Under the pieces are notes generated by a model. The model was not told the DNA's origin, made no database searches, and was given only the letters and a program-made list of their open reading frames with translations. A stretch of 64,000 nt of DNA, from assembly GCA_004352715.1 (NCBI GenBank), contig SCFE01000106.1:726334-790333 (forward strand), given 5' to 3'. Shown piece by piece: positions 38,603 to 50,849 of the stretch. Numbering within the stretch: position 1 is the stretch's first letter; each line of letters begins with the position of its first letter. The position numbers were made by a program, and so were the translations under genes. Origin of the DNA: Hofstenia miamia (taxonomy: Eukaryota > Xenacoelomorpha > Acoela).

Positions 38603-38944
38603 ATCAACTGTAGTTTTAGCAAATCTACACTCAATTCAAACCCCTCAGTTGATAGGGAATTAAGAACTTCACTGATTTCATGCTGATGCCACATTAAATT
38701 TGCTAATTGCAAGCAGGCATCCAACATATCATGATTACCTATACATTTAATTTACTTAATGCTACCATACAATAGCTTATAAGACCTTTGTCACTTAATT
38801 AAAAGCTTAGCTACATGCAAAAATTGAATGAATAGTAAGATTCTGCTATAAATATTGTAGCATCAGCATGACATCTACAATGGTTCTATTTCCCTATCTA
38901 ATGAGTGTTTTGTGGTGAACAAGATTTGCTGGTAGTGCAATAAA
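38603..38944. other. spacer between inverted LTR-like arms
   Basis: 342 bp of AT-rich DNA; no gene or repeat recognised. Confidence 0.6.
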
Positions 38945-39665
38945 TAATTAGGTCCTCCTATGATTTAACCCATTCCTAATAAAAGTAAGAGATGACAGAA
39001 GATTGAGAGAGGGAAAATTGGCCATACTCCACTGACTTGAAACAGAAAACCTTTGAGAATAATCATTTTTAAAATAGAGCCCTATTAATGAGAAAGAGAG
39101 AGATAGAAGCCCTAGTATTCTTAGGTGCAGTGTAATTGAACTTAAGTGCTAAGTAAAAAACCTAAGCTGGTGGTCAACTCAAGCAATTTAGGTGGTAGCA
39201 ATAATAATGAATTTCAGCAATGACTGAGATGCAACCAGCAAAAGCCCTATCAGTACTGCTAGCACTAATTTAGAGGAAATTGCTAGAAATCCTGTACCCT
39301 TTAACTGATATGTGACAGCTTTAGAAAGACAATTTTAATAAATGTAAAGTCAAAATATAATGTAAACTAAGATATACTTTCTTGTCAGCTCCCCTTAATA
39401 AAAATAATCAATCATATTTGTATGATCAAAACTGGTAAAGAAATTAAACAACACACAATTGCTAATATGAGTAAATAACAGATGGGTTCTGCACAATAAC
39501 CTTTTAAACTACAATAATAAAAAATGCTGCATAAATTAACAGAAATGTCTATTGCAAAAATAGCACAGTTTACACAAAACCAAAATTATCCAATTTAGGA
39601 CATTAAATATTGTAATTACTAAGTCCACAATTTTTAATTGAGTTAATTACTGCAATTATGCCACA
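38945..39665 (-). repeat. LTR-like arm, minus orientation
   Basis: On the minus strand it starts TGTGGCATAATTGCAG at 39665. Blocks shared with the plus arm include CATTCCTAATAAAAGTAA, GGTGCAGTG followed by GTGCTAAGTA, AATCAATCATATTTG and GCACAGTTT. Divergence is substantial, so the two are separate insertions of one family, or an old inverted duplication. Confidence 0.65.
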
Positions 39666-40621
39666 ATAAGCCTACATATAGCAATTTCACCAAATTTACT
39701 TAACAAAGCCAATTTGGAAGTGTTCCTTTATGATGTAGGAATTAGGCTTTCTGACATTCCCAGAAGGTTGAGATAACTTAGGCTTGCATTAGTTTAAATG
39801 CTGGGAGTTTCAAAACAAGATTTAGTAAAAAATTTTGATTGTAACTTGAATACTAATTCATAATCACTAATAAAACTGCACAGATTTTCTAAGACAAATT
39901 AATGAATATATAAAGATTTAAATTCCTTATTTTATCAGGAATTTGTGTAGCAAATTTGGAGAAAACCTGTTTTACAAGTTTTTAAGTAATCAAATTTTGA
40001 TGGGGGAAAAACAATAATGATAAATTGAAATAAAATTATAATTTACTAAAAGTGTAAATTGACTTGACTTTCCTCTAACTTTTCTCAAACTTCCCCCTTT
40101 CACTAAGTGTGATGTTATCAAATACCTGATTCATTTGAATTTAAATTTTAAATAGAAACTAATCTGGATAATTTCTATGTCATCACCAGAACTGGTGTTA
40201 TGAATTTGAATTTCTGTCAGAACAGAACTAGTCTCAGATTGTCTTTCTTGCAAATTAACTATTTTAAAAATGTAAAATCATTAAAAAAAATAAATAAAAA
40301 TAAAATGTAATAGTGTTGGAAATGACATTGCAATAGTAGTCTCAGCTCAAGAAAGCTGCACTGAGAAATACATTTTAGAAACATGGATTTAAATATAATA
40401 TTTACATGTACCACCTAACCATATGCTATCATTATTTAGTATGACTAAGAAACTATGCATCCTGGTGACAATAAACATTACTAAATGAATGCCCATGGGT
40501 AACAACTTTTGTCTGGCATTGAGGAATCACCCTTACAATAGCAGGCTTATTAACACATTCATCCAAGACTGCATGTTATGCAAATGACACAGTATGTCTA
40601 GTTTGCTGCTAATAATTGTTT
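39666..40621. other. no gene seen
   Basis: CpG-free AT-rich sequence with no recognisable coding. Confidence 0.45.
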
Positions 40622-41029
40622 CAGCCACTACAATAGCTTAAGAAAGAACTGCTAGTAACAAAACAATGTCTTAGAGTGATGTTCATTTGACAGATAAATA
40701 TATTACAACCCATTGGAAATGTTAAAAGGATTTCTATAATTTAATTGCTCTCATAATTGACTCTACATTTATATTAAGCTTAGCAATAACAAAGGACAAA
40801 AGTGAAATTTTAATCCAATANNNNNNNNNNCAGCCACTACAATAGCCTAAGAAAGAACTGCTAGTAACAAAACAATGTCTTAGAGTGATGTTCATTTGAC
40901 AGATAAATATATTACAACCCATTGGAAATGTTAAAAGGATTTCTATAATTTAATTGCTCTCATAATTGACTCTACATTTATATTAAGCTTAGCAATAACA
41001 AAGGACAAAAGTGAAATTTTAATCCAATA
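40622..41029. repeat. direct duplication across a 10-N gap
   Basis: 40622-40820 and 40831-41029 are near-identical 199-bp copies with Ns at 40821-40830. One difference is agctta against agccta. As with the other two, the most likely cause is an unmerged overlap in the assembly. Confidence 0.9.
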
Positions 41030-41399
41030 AAATATGTATAAAAAAGACTGAACACTTTATATATTTCTAAAAGAGGGTTTGAAAAATAAAAAGATGAAAA
41101 TTGAATTTGATATTTTTTGCTGATGGGAGTGTTCATATCTCATTCTTTGCTGGATCTGCTCTTCTAACATTCTTGATTTGAGGCAAGGCTAAAACTAATT
41201 TCATGTTGCATCAAGACTATGCTGAATTGTGGAGACTGAGTATAAATATGAAAGACTGCATTAGACAAAATGCTGAGAAAATATAATGGGAATTTCCTAT
41301 TAACTGATTTAGATTTTGAAATTGAAAATAACATGCAAAGTTTATTCATGAAAACTGCTCAATTGAGTCAGTCTTGGGGAATATTACAATGGAGTACAA

Positions 41400-41830
41400 A
41401 CTGAAGAGAGGAAATGCATGAATTCTAGTGTGCATCCTTGAAGAATCTTAAATGGTTTTTTTCATTAATATATACTGGGATCAATTCTACATTAACATTC
41501 AAATGTAAACTTAATGTAATGTAAATTATCTATATGTTTATGGAATATGATGAAGATCATAGACAAATATTTATTTATAACAGGCTAGATTTGATTGATG
41601 GAATTCATAAAACAAATTAGATTATAATAAAAATAAAATTTACTTGAATATTGACAAGATAATGAAAACAGTACCCAGATATTCTTAAGGTGATACTATT
41701 GTTGTGTGAGAGAGGAGATAAAACATGGTACTGCTAATCCTGCTATATTCAAACAAGTCTAACAACAAATCACAAATAAGAATGAGTTAAGTACACCATT
41801 AAAATGAGTTAAGTACACATTATCATTACA
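41400..41830 (-). repeat. 3' LTR of Gypsy-type element G1 (left limit unknown)
   Basis: On the minus strand, right after the polyprotein stop, GAGGGGAGAG is followed by TGTAATGATAATGTG at 41830: a polypurine tract and LTR start. Two direct copies of ATGAGTTAAGTACAC lie in its first 50 bp. The 3' border was not identified and no matching 5' LTR was found upstream of 45.3 kb. Confidence 0.5.
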
Positions 41831-41861
41831 CTCTCCCCTCATTGAAAAGTCTGCTGCATAA

Positions 41862-43090
41862 TTAGCAAAGCAAACCAGGTGTTTTCTGGTCTTTTCTTGT
41901 CCTGGTAGATAAGTGAACCTCAGGATGGACAGTTTCATCTTCATGTTGGAGGTCATTTAATTTTTTGCAATGAAAGGCTTCTTTGTTTGAAACAAGTTCT
42001 TCATTCTGATTATTGGAATCACTAATATAATTTCCACATTCAGATAGAGATGTTAGTGGATTGTTGGTAACATCTGATTGAGTAAAAGTTTCCTCTTTTT
42101 TGTTAGGTGAACCTTCTTGGTGATCACTAATAACAGGTTCATGCAATACATCCATAGGTTGGTAATGTTGCAAATCAGAGACTCTAGGGCCTTCTTTAGG
42201 GACATTTATGAAAACATCTTGCTTATGTTCAGTTCCTTTTGGAGCAATGTTGTTTATAGAAATGGTACTCTGGTGGCCATTAGGATACTCAATACAAATG
42301 ACCTTGTGGTTCACAATTTCTACTATTTTTACTAGCTTGACAAGGTCATCACTTTTGTTTCTAACGAAATTTCTCAGCAGAACATGAGCTCCAGGTGATA
42401 CCCACAAAGGTAATTCATGACCAATGTAATTTCTTCTTTCATAACATAGTAACCTGTGATGAGGCAAATAATTGGTTGCTGTACACAGTAAGGTTCTGAT
42501 AGAAGATAAAGCTTCTGGCAATACTTCTTCCAAGTGATCAGGTGATAATTTTTTTCATCTAACTAACATACTATGGCTTTCCATATTTCACTGTTATATC
42601 ATTCATTCTGCCCATTTCCATTTGAGTGGTAAGGTGTTGTTTTCAATTGCAATATTCCATTTTCAATACAAAATTACTGGAATTCTTTGGATTGGAATTG
42701 ACTTCTGAGATCACTGTGGATCAATGCAGGATGACTGAAAATGGAGAATAGGTCTTTCAGAGAAAATACTATTGCAGTTGTTGTTGCTTCCTTCATCAAG
42801 TAAATGAACAGAAATCTGCTATACTCATTGATAATAGGAAAAAGCATTGTGTTGCCCATTCCAATAGCTGGTGTCTTGGGTCCAACAAAGTTTATCAATA
42901 ATCTTTCAAAGGGTTTGGACAATTTTATTAATTTGCTAGGCTCTGATTTAACAAACCTGGGTTTTAGTTTGCAACAGGTTTCACAACCTGTGACTATGTT
43001 CTTCATGTCTTGCAGCAAGAATGGCAAATTCTGAGTGTGAATATAACTCCTGGGTGAGCTAATTCACAGTGAATGTCATAAAGTTGCTTA
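41862..43090 (-). pseudogene. G1 integrase and C-terminal domain
   Basis: Minus strand, in order: a His-containing piece (CELAHPG) and GCETCCKLKP completing the HHCC finger near 43070-42960; LLINFVGPKTPA near 42900 (first catalytic Asp replaced by Asn); IHSDLRSQF near 42720 (second Asp kept); HSNGNGQNE near 42610 (Glu kept). Then EEVLPEALSSIRTLLC, CYERRNYIGHELPLW, SPGAHVLLRNFV and EYPNGHQSTISINNIAP follow, the post-integrase region of a broad animal Gypsy lineage. The last 223 codons are open. The family inserts cDNA copies into chromosomes. Here the Asn, frame breaks and CpG loss show an inactive copy. Confidence 0.85.
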
Positions 43091-44780
43091 TTATGACTTG
43101 GCCCAACCACTGTTATTTAGTGCATCAGCACTAATATTTTCAGTCCCAGATTTGTAAATAATTTCATATCTATAATCAGTGAGTTCCAAGCACCATTGCA
43201 GAAGTTTCTTGTTTTTGATATTTGATTTACTATTGGAAAAGATAAATGCTACACTCTTCATGTCAGCTTTGACAGTAACAGGAAATGATCTCAAAATTCC
43301 ATCAAATTTTCTGAATGATTCCATAATAGCCAAAGCTTCTTTCTCAACAGAAGAATAAATTTTCTTAGAATGATTAAGAGTTCTTGACAAGAATGCTATA
43401 GGTCATTCCTTCTGAGTAAGCACTGATCCAATAGCATATGCAGATGCATCTGTTTCAAGAGTGAGCTTCCCATCTTCTGGTCTAGGCTTCAATAAGCAAG
43501 CTGAGAAATTTCTTTTTTGAGTGCTTTAATAGAAGTAACAGCAGTATTGTTAATGGGAAAGGAAGCTTGCTGAAGCATTCCAATAATGGCTTTATCTTAT
43601 CAGAATAGTTTCTAATCCATCTAACATAGTAAGAAAAAAAACCTGATTAACTGGCACAGTTTCTTTTTGTCATCAGGGAGAGGAAAATTCTCTAGGGTTG
43701 TGAATCTTTGTGGGTCAGGTTGTTTTGCCCCCAAAGATATTTGTGCCCAAGCATTGATATTTCAGTGAGTCTGAATGAGCACTTGTCCACATTTAGGGTT
43801 AATGATTCCTTCTTTGCTGCTGACAGGAAGGCTTGCAAATTTGATTCATATTCTTGATATGTCATACCACTTACACTAAAATCATCTAAGTAAGGGAACA
43901 CACCATTTAAATCTTTTTTTTCAACAAACTCGTCCATAACTCTTTGGAGAGCCAAATGGAAGACAAGTAAACTGGTATAATTTCCCATTTGCTTCAAATA
44001 CTGTTAAAGGTTTGTCTTGATTAGACAGTGACACTTAATGGTACACAGACTTCAGATCAATTTTTGCAAAAAATTGATACTGTGAAACTTTGTTAAGAAT
44101 AGCTTCCATATCAGGGAAAGGATAACCATCCAGCATGTAATTGATGACCATGCATTCTTTAGGTTTGTGAACAATGAATGCTTGAGATTGCCAGCATGAT
44201 GTGGAATGTTCAATTATCCCTTCTTCCAACAATCATTGAATTTCAGGTTTAATAACCATTCAATCATTCCTTGATGACCATCAGCTTTTTGTTGCTACTG
44301 GTTTTGCTTGATAAACTTCTTCATTAAAAATCAATGGTGGGTTAATTTTCATCACAGGGAATATTCTTGGAAGTTTGTTTGCAATAGATGCAGTGATCTC
44401 TAATGGTTCTTGAACACCTTGAAAATTGAATTTAACACTTTGATGTAATTATATAAACATCTGAGATGAGTGATTTTATGACAGACAATCATCCTGTGTA
44501 AAATCTTCCTTTTAACAATAGAAGACTCTCCATGTAGCCAAACTATCTCTGTTGGCAAGCCTTGATCTGGATGTTTGCTACAAATTTTCAAATGGAACTT
44601 TTCACAAATCTTCTTTGTTATATATGAATCAGTTGAACCAGAGTCAATAAGTGCATTGACTTCTCTCTCCTTTTTGCCAATTCTTACAACTTGATAAATT
44701 GCTTTTGATTGTCTTTTGTGTAATGCACATAGGACAGCAACAAACTGTTCTTCCTCTTCATCAGACTCTTCCTTTACCAC
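43091..44780 (-). pseudogene. G1 protease, reverse transcriptase and RNase H
   Basis: Minus strand. Protease: ALIDSGSTDSYITKKICEKF near 44670-44600, with the DSG active site. RT: MLEEGIIEHSTSCWQSQAF, then NYMLDGYPFPDMEAILNKV and AKIDLKSVYH near 44230-44035 (first catalytic Asp), then FPYLDDFSVSG near 43880 (catalytic YLDD) and LTLNVDKCSF. RNase H: SRTLNHSKKIYSSVEKEALA near 43390-43330, then VKADMKSVAF and YKSGTENISADAL. All core motifs survive but are split among at least four frames. It is the polymerase of a Gypsy-type LTR retrotransposon, 3' to the gag piece and 5' to the integrase. Confidence 0.85.
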
Positions 44781-45255
44781 ATTTGAGGCACCATGAGTTT
44801 CTCACAGGGCACTTGTTGTGATTGCGGATTTTCTGTCCACAAAAACTACAGCTGGAGCCATTATGACTACTGTATTTTCTTGGATTATTTTGAGGCTTCT
44901 TTTCTGCTGCTGCAGTTAAAGACAAATTTGTTGGCAGATTAGCTGTATTAATTGATTTAGAAAAATCAGTAGACATTTCTATTGCATTTGCAAGACTGAT
45001 GCACTTGTTTAGGTTAGGTTCTTTATCACCTAACTCATGTAATCTCACTTGAATGATATCAGATTGTAACCCAAAAATGAGTCCATCCCTGAGTAAGATA
45101 TCTTTGTGTTCACTTGCTTTTAGTTCTTTGCAATCAGATTGCTCCACTAAAATACATAATCATTTAATAAATTCTGATATGCTTTCTTCTGATTATTATT
45201 ATCTCAAAACAGAAATTGCTGTTGCTGAGTTACAAAATGATTTTAGTGAATTGCA
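44761..45255 (-). pseudogene. G1 gag, C-terminal part with zinc knuckles
   Basis: The minus strand encodes SEESISEFIK, LCILVEQSDCKELKASEHKD and LRDGLIFGLQSDIIQVRL, the capsid C-terminal region of Gypsy gag. A nucleocapsid follows with CSFCGQKIRNHNKCPV and WCLKCGKKG-like knuckles. It directly precedes the protease. The 5' part of gag beyond 45255 was not recognised. Stops upstream of 45147 and general decay make it non-functional. Confidence 0.75.
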
Positions 45256-46508
45256 TTTGTAAAATATCATATTACACAATGGGATTTATACACAGAATTT
45301 TTGAAATTGTACTTTCTGAAGTCATACAACATATTATTGACCAAAAATTCTACACTAATAAAGTTATTAAATGAAAAGAAGTAGCAAAAATATATTTTAT
45401 GTTCATTGAGTTCAAAATTGCACTTAAAAAGTTTCTAATACTTTGATGTCCTATCAAAGTGCTGCCAATTATACACCCTTTTTAATCAATATGCATATGA
45501 GATGTGTGGTGCTTTGAGAAATTTGATATCCATTTTAAGTTACAACCAAATTTGCAACTGCTATTAATTTTGCTATATTTAGATATCCTTAAACTTCTAG
45601 TAAGGAAACATATTGGCACATTATATGTTGGAACAAGTTTTAAAATTATATTTATATTCAGCTAATCCAATTAGTTAATTATGTCACTTACAAAGTAGGC
45701 AGGCTTTATCAAGAATCAAGATAGCAAAATCCAATTCAGATTCAGAGATTCCTTAACTGTTTCAATAATGAGAGGTAGTACTTTAATCAGAAATGCAAGC
45801 TCAAAGTCATTTATTGACCATAAGATTGAAATTGAGGTCACATTGTGCAATAATGTATCTTATATCATTACCAAATATTCAGTGTATTTATGAAATATCT
45901 TTCAAAATTTCTCTTTATGAGTATATTAGTATTTTCAATTTAAGGACATTTTAAGACAAATTAGGTCAAATTATTTAATTCTAGTATCAAACTTTGAGCA
46001 AGACTTGTGAAAAACCAGTTTATTGAATTCTAAAAAAAATCCTTCCTGCATTATGGTGTGTCTGTTTGTTAACAACACATTGAGTGCAAATAATAAATGC
46101 TCAACTGATTTTTGAGTAGTATGCATTGCAATTAGAACATGCACAGAATTTGCAAAAGAGGATATTTTTGTTTGATTCTATTTTAAGTGCTGATTCAAAT
46201 TTGATCTTATATTAAATATAACATTAATTTACTTATTACTAGCCAGTCTTGCCAAATTGCGACAAAATAATATTAAAACATACATTATATATTATTCTGA
46301 ATCTGACCTTGTATAATTTGTGTAAAGAACTATTTTATCTTTACATGATTAAAATGTTAATAATTGAGATTGAAGGTGAGCTCAGATATTGAGGTTTGTG
46401 ATGTCAAGATCAATGCTTGAGGTTGAGGTTGCATCTCTGATTTAATGCAGTAATATTTAAAATTGTCACAATAAAAAGGACTGCACTTAACAAAGACCAC
46501 AACAAAAG
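45256..46508. other. no gene seen
   Basis: CpG-poor AT-rich DNA where the 5' gag and 5' LTR of G1 would lie; neither was recognised. Confidence 0.4.
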
Positions 46509-47573
46509 TCGACTACATTAAAAGATTACGACACTATTCACTTTATTAAGAAATTTACGACATTATAAAATATTGCATGTAGAATTTTAACGAAAATAGC
46601 CATAGATATAGATAACCACACAGGACAATATTTGCAAAAAATTTCTTCCACATTATATATATAAATTGTGTTGCGTGATTTGTTGCTTTTATTTTTTTCA
46701 GAATAATTAAATTGTGAGTGTGTACCATGATGTATAGGGGTGCGAATATTCTCCTTGATTGATCGCTTGATCAACATTTAAAATTTTATTGTATTCAACA
46801 ACAAATTTTCAATTACCGTACGTTAATAATTTTATATTTAAATCGGTTGATTACCGCACGACAATTTTTTGTCGTTCTAGCTATGTAATAAACGTTAAAC
46901 CCTTCTCGTTGAATATTTTCCGTGATTAATCTAGTTCCTGTAAGGGTTTTTCATTATCATCCTGCCTAGTTTTCTCTGAATGTACAAAAACAATTTTCTA
47001 GGAAATCCTCAGGAAATAAATTAATAAGCCTACTTTCTATATTTCTTTTTCTGTAAATTGGAAATTTAGTAACCTCAATTTCTCATAATTGCATTTAATG
47101 AATAATTATATTTTCATAAATAACCTCTTATGTAATTTTTGTAACTATAGAAACGATTTTAATTAGAAATAGAATATAGCCATGTTGTATACTACAAATG
47201 CTATCATCTCCTTTGTTAATGGCAGTCAACCAGACAATGTATCACATCACTTGGACATTTCCTTTTAAAATCCGATATAAACATCAAATAAACCAGTCTA
47301 TAATACTTGTAATAAAGAGAACTGAAAGTGCTTTTCTTTGACAGAATGGAAGGATTTTTGAAAACAAATGCGCTGTGAACATTTTTGCAAATATATCTAG
47401 CAGGTAACACTGTTTTGCATTATCTAAATTTAAAATCACTCCTGAATATCAGTATAGACAACATAAATGCTTCTTCGTTATAGCTGTAATATGTTTCAAT
47501 GCCTCTTTCTCTTTCTGGATTTTCTAGACTAGAAACAGTTTTCAACTTTTTCTCTTAAATGCCATCTTTACTT
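46509..47573. other. no gene seen
   Basis: CpG frequency returns to normal here. Minus frames at 46538-46777 and 47216-47410 have no recognisable motif. Confidence 0.45.
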
Positions 47574-48825
47574 CAGTAGTTTGAAGAGACTCGTCCCCTG
47601 TGCCACCTTTTCCTTTGTGACCTTGGCGGACTTATTTGGCGTGACTATGATGCAATTATCGACTTTGACTGTCGGGCGATGTAAGGTTGTCTATCTCTGA
47701 CGTCATTGGAATATGTTCTGTTTTGTTAATAAACAAAATTTATTTGCAATCTATTGTTTAAACTGTAGCCGATTTTTTCTATAAATATAGACGGTAAACA
47801 ATTTTCAAAATCGCATGAGATTAGAATTGTTGCAATCTATTGTTCAAAATGTAACAATTTTTTATACAGATTACATAAACAATTTTCAAAAACCATTGAA
47901 ATTCTATATAGCAAAAGATTCACGTTTTTGAAATTGCAAACATTTTATTGCAAATTTTTTGGGTAAAAAGTTGAATCGATAAATTTTTAATAGAAAAATA
48001 ATTTTTAAAATAATTATACAAACTTCCACAGATGCGTACTCTCACCATACAGAAATAACGAGCATTTATAAATAAAAATTTATTTACAAAGAAAATATAA
48101 AATGCACTAATAAATGATTATAAAATTCATATAACGATTTATCTACAGTTCAATGAATAATGATAATATTCGTCATAACTTCATGTTGGGATGGGAATGC
48201 TGTAGGAACTTACGCAATGTGTATTTGCACGTTATGAATTTCACACGGCAGTATCTAAATTAATGATTAATAAGCAAGTCAAACGAGATGACGTTCACAG
48301 AATAAAACAATTGACAATTACAAGTGTGTATTAACAAACAAACGAAGTTTTTATTTGTGATAAAGTATATAATATGGAAGCATGTATTCATTTTAAAAAT
48401 TATTTTTACTTGGAAATATTTATCAATTCAACTTTTTTACCCAAAAAATTAGCAATAAAATGTTTGTAATTTCAAAAACGTGAATCTTTTTCTATATAGA
48501 ATTTCAATGGTTTTTTAAAATTGTTTATGTGATGTGTATAAAAAATTTGATCAATAGATTGCAACAATTCTAATCTCATGGGATTTTGAAAATTGCTTAA
48601 CCTCTATGTATAAAAAATTGGTTGTATTTTAAACAATAGATTGCAAATTAATTTTGTTTGTCAACAAATATTACAACAAAATAGAACATAATCCAATGAC
48701 GTCAGAGATAGACAACCTTACATCGCCAGACGATCAAAGTCCACAATTACATCATAGTCATGCCAGATATGCCGCCAAGGGCGCAAATAAAAATGGCACG
48801 GGGTACGAGTCTCTTCATACTACTG
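47574..48825. mobile_element. long-inverted-repeat (foldback) element
   Basis: 47574-48027 and 48376-48825 are inverted repeats of about 450 bp with high identity, bounded by CAGTAGTNTGAAGAGACTCG. The spacer (48028-48375) is unrelated AT-rich DNA. No transposase is visible; the plus frame 48654-48896 lies mostly in the right arm and is probably incidental. Such arms transcribe into a long hairpin. It may be a foldback transposon or a large MITE. A target duplication was not clear. Confidence 0.8.
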
Positions 48826-49272
48826 ATGTTGTTTCAATCGAATTGTGCAAAATTTTGGCTTCTAAAACTTGCGTTCTATTAAATACTTCGAGTTAGTTAC
48901 AACAGAGAACAGGCTTAAACATACTAGTTATTTAGTATTAGTTTGTTATTAAAAATAGTATCTTTTTAATGATCAAGTTTGTTTGAAAAAATTTCAATAG
49001 GATAGCCAATTTTCAGTGCCTTAGTTAAATCACATCGTACAGTCAACTTTGTTTCACAAGGTATACGTTTTCAATACATTTGGACTAATGTTATTATATT
49101 AATTAATAATTTAAACTGTTAACATTTGTTACTGCATTGGAATTACTATTATGGTTCATTTTCGTTTGAAAATACGGTATTTGGATCAGTGTGTTTAAAC
49201 GAGCTGAGGTTGGTGTGGGAGTAAAGTTTATTATTCTAGAAACTCAGTCATTCCATAGTTTCTCAAGTTTTC
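48826..49272. other. no gene seen
   Basis: AT-rich non-coding DNA between the foldback element and the dispersed repeat. Confidence 0.45.
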
Positions 49273-49529
49273 GTTATTCCAATGTTAGGCATAATTTTTG
49301 CTGCCGTCAGCAGTTGGTTTTTTTGAAAATTTAGGTACCAGGACACTTGCCACAAGCTGAATAATAGCCCAAAATGATTTTTTTTCTGATCATGTTGATC
49401 ATGATCAAAGTAATACACCTTATAAACATATATAAACGCATTGACCGCCATAATAATTAAAATATATGCCAATGGTGAGGATAAAATTAGATTCAAAATC
49501 ATCCAAAATTTGATCTCCATCCAACACAT
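49263..49529 (-). CDS. unrecognised membrane-like frame (dispersed repeat copy 2)
   Basis: An uninterrupted 88-residue minus-strand frame contains a hydrophobic segment (SSPLAYILIIMAVNAFIYVY) that could span a membrane, then a His/Asp-rich stretch and LLTAAKIMPNIGITKT. The same DNA with decayed coding occurs at 849-1049. Conservation of the open frame in one copy and decay in the other fits a host exon and its pseudogene, or an element ORF. I do not recognise the protein. Confidence 0.35.
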   Translation of the reverse strand: MCWMEIKFWMILNLILSSPLAYILIIMAVNAFIYVYKVYYFDHDQHDQKKNHFGLLFSLWQVSWYLNFQKNQLLTAAKIMPNIGITKT

Positions 49530-50849
49530 TGTCCATAAATTTTTAGTGAGAAATAAATCAACTCAAAACTGTGTGAACAGGTGTACAGCGTTGTCATATA
49601 AATAACCTTTTTCTTTTAATTTAATACTTTTGAAAATGAATTATAAAATTGGCTTACAAAAATAGTAATATAGAGTACGTTCGTGCTCGCAAACCAGCAC
49701 AAAGAAACAGTTGTCAACGTATTCGCGATAGCATTCCGTGGTTTACCAACATATTCGTTGGAGCTTTAGCGCAAAATCAGTGTGCATAAAATGAAATCAA
49801 TTAATTTTTATAAAAAGTCACTAATTGAAAAATTATTTAATATATGTTAGTTTGCATAACACCATGTATTTGCATAACACTTAAATAATATGCAAATGAA
49901 ACACTGAACTACTATTTATAGAAAAGACATTTATTATTTCCAACATTTAGGATTTCATTACTTGTTAGTATTTTTCAAAAATATTTAAAGTTGGAGAGGA
50001 CAGACTTGGTATAGCTCTGCTCTGCGTTTAGTAAGTTCACACACGATCTTTGATTAAAACGTCCCAATTCTTAAAAAGCTGAAAATGCCAACAGTTACTT
50101 TTCGCAAAAAATTCTAAAATTGTTGAAAATAATACAGTATATTATCCGGTCACAAATTACTATGAAATGTATTGCACTTGAAAATGGCTTTGAGTCTAAA
50201 TCAATCTCAATTTCGGATGCTTGACACACCATGGAAAGCTATATACTGAGAATAGCGAAGTGCTTTCTTGCTTCCGGGGAAAGGTTCTTCTCCATGTTAA
50301 AAGCATGCTTAAGACTATAAAACTTCTAAGGATAATGTGAATTTCTATATTGGTGTCGAAATAATAATAATAAACTTTTATTTTAAAACGGATAAAATAA
50401 TCTATTTAAGCCCTAGTAATTGCTAAATGAAAACCGAGCTTTTTAATAAGCAACATTTGATTTTTTAAACGTAAATTGGGTTGACTACCGCTGCCACTGC
50501 GAATGTAGTGTGCACGATTATAAATTGTTAAATAAACAAACCCTTCCGCTGTTTACAGTTGATTTTCAGTGGGCACTGAAAATGCAAACCAGTGGATACG
50601 TGAATGCTCTAGTTGACACCCAATATTGTGGCGGAGGCGAAGTGTCGAAATTGGAGTTCCTTAGATTTGCCAGGATTTCAGTTCAAACTTATTGACAACC
50701 CTGATCTACAATACATTATTATTGTGATTCTCCCATTTCATTAAGTGTTTTTTTACAAATTAAACAGTCTCTATATTGAATGCTGATAAGACTTATATTT
50801 TTGTTTTTACTTATTTTAAACGTGTTTTATGTATTTGTAATAATTATAG
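49530..50849. other. no confident gene
   Basis: AT-rich. The plus frame at 50510-50695 (61 residues) has mixed composition but no motif and no clear link to the exon that starts at 50850. Confidence 0.4.

Larger units (their letters stand above)
29962..46508. other. CpG-depleted transposon nest
   Basis: Reading both strands by eye I found seven CpG dinucleotides in about 16.5 kb (near 30291, 31032, 35684, 42365, 43931, 44825 and 46260). Random placement at this base composition would give a few hundred. CpG returns at once on both sides (29960 and earlier; 46509 onward, three in the first 60 bp). TG and CA are abundant. The block coincides with old Gypsy-type and P-type elements, so methylation-driven decay is the simplest explanation. 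A foreign or chimeric segment is the alternative. Confidence 0.8.

Noticed and set aside
42117-43034. Plus-strand frames 42117-42335 and 42804-43034
   Set aside because: Shadows of the G1 integrase.
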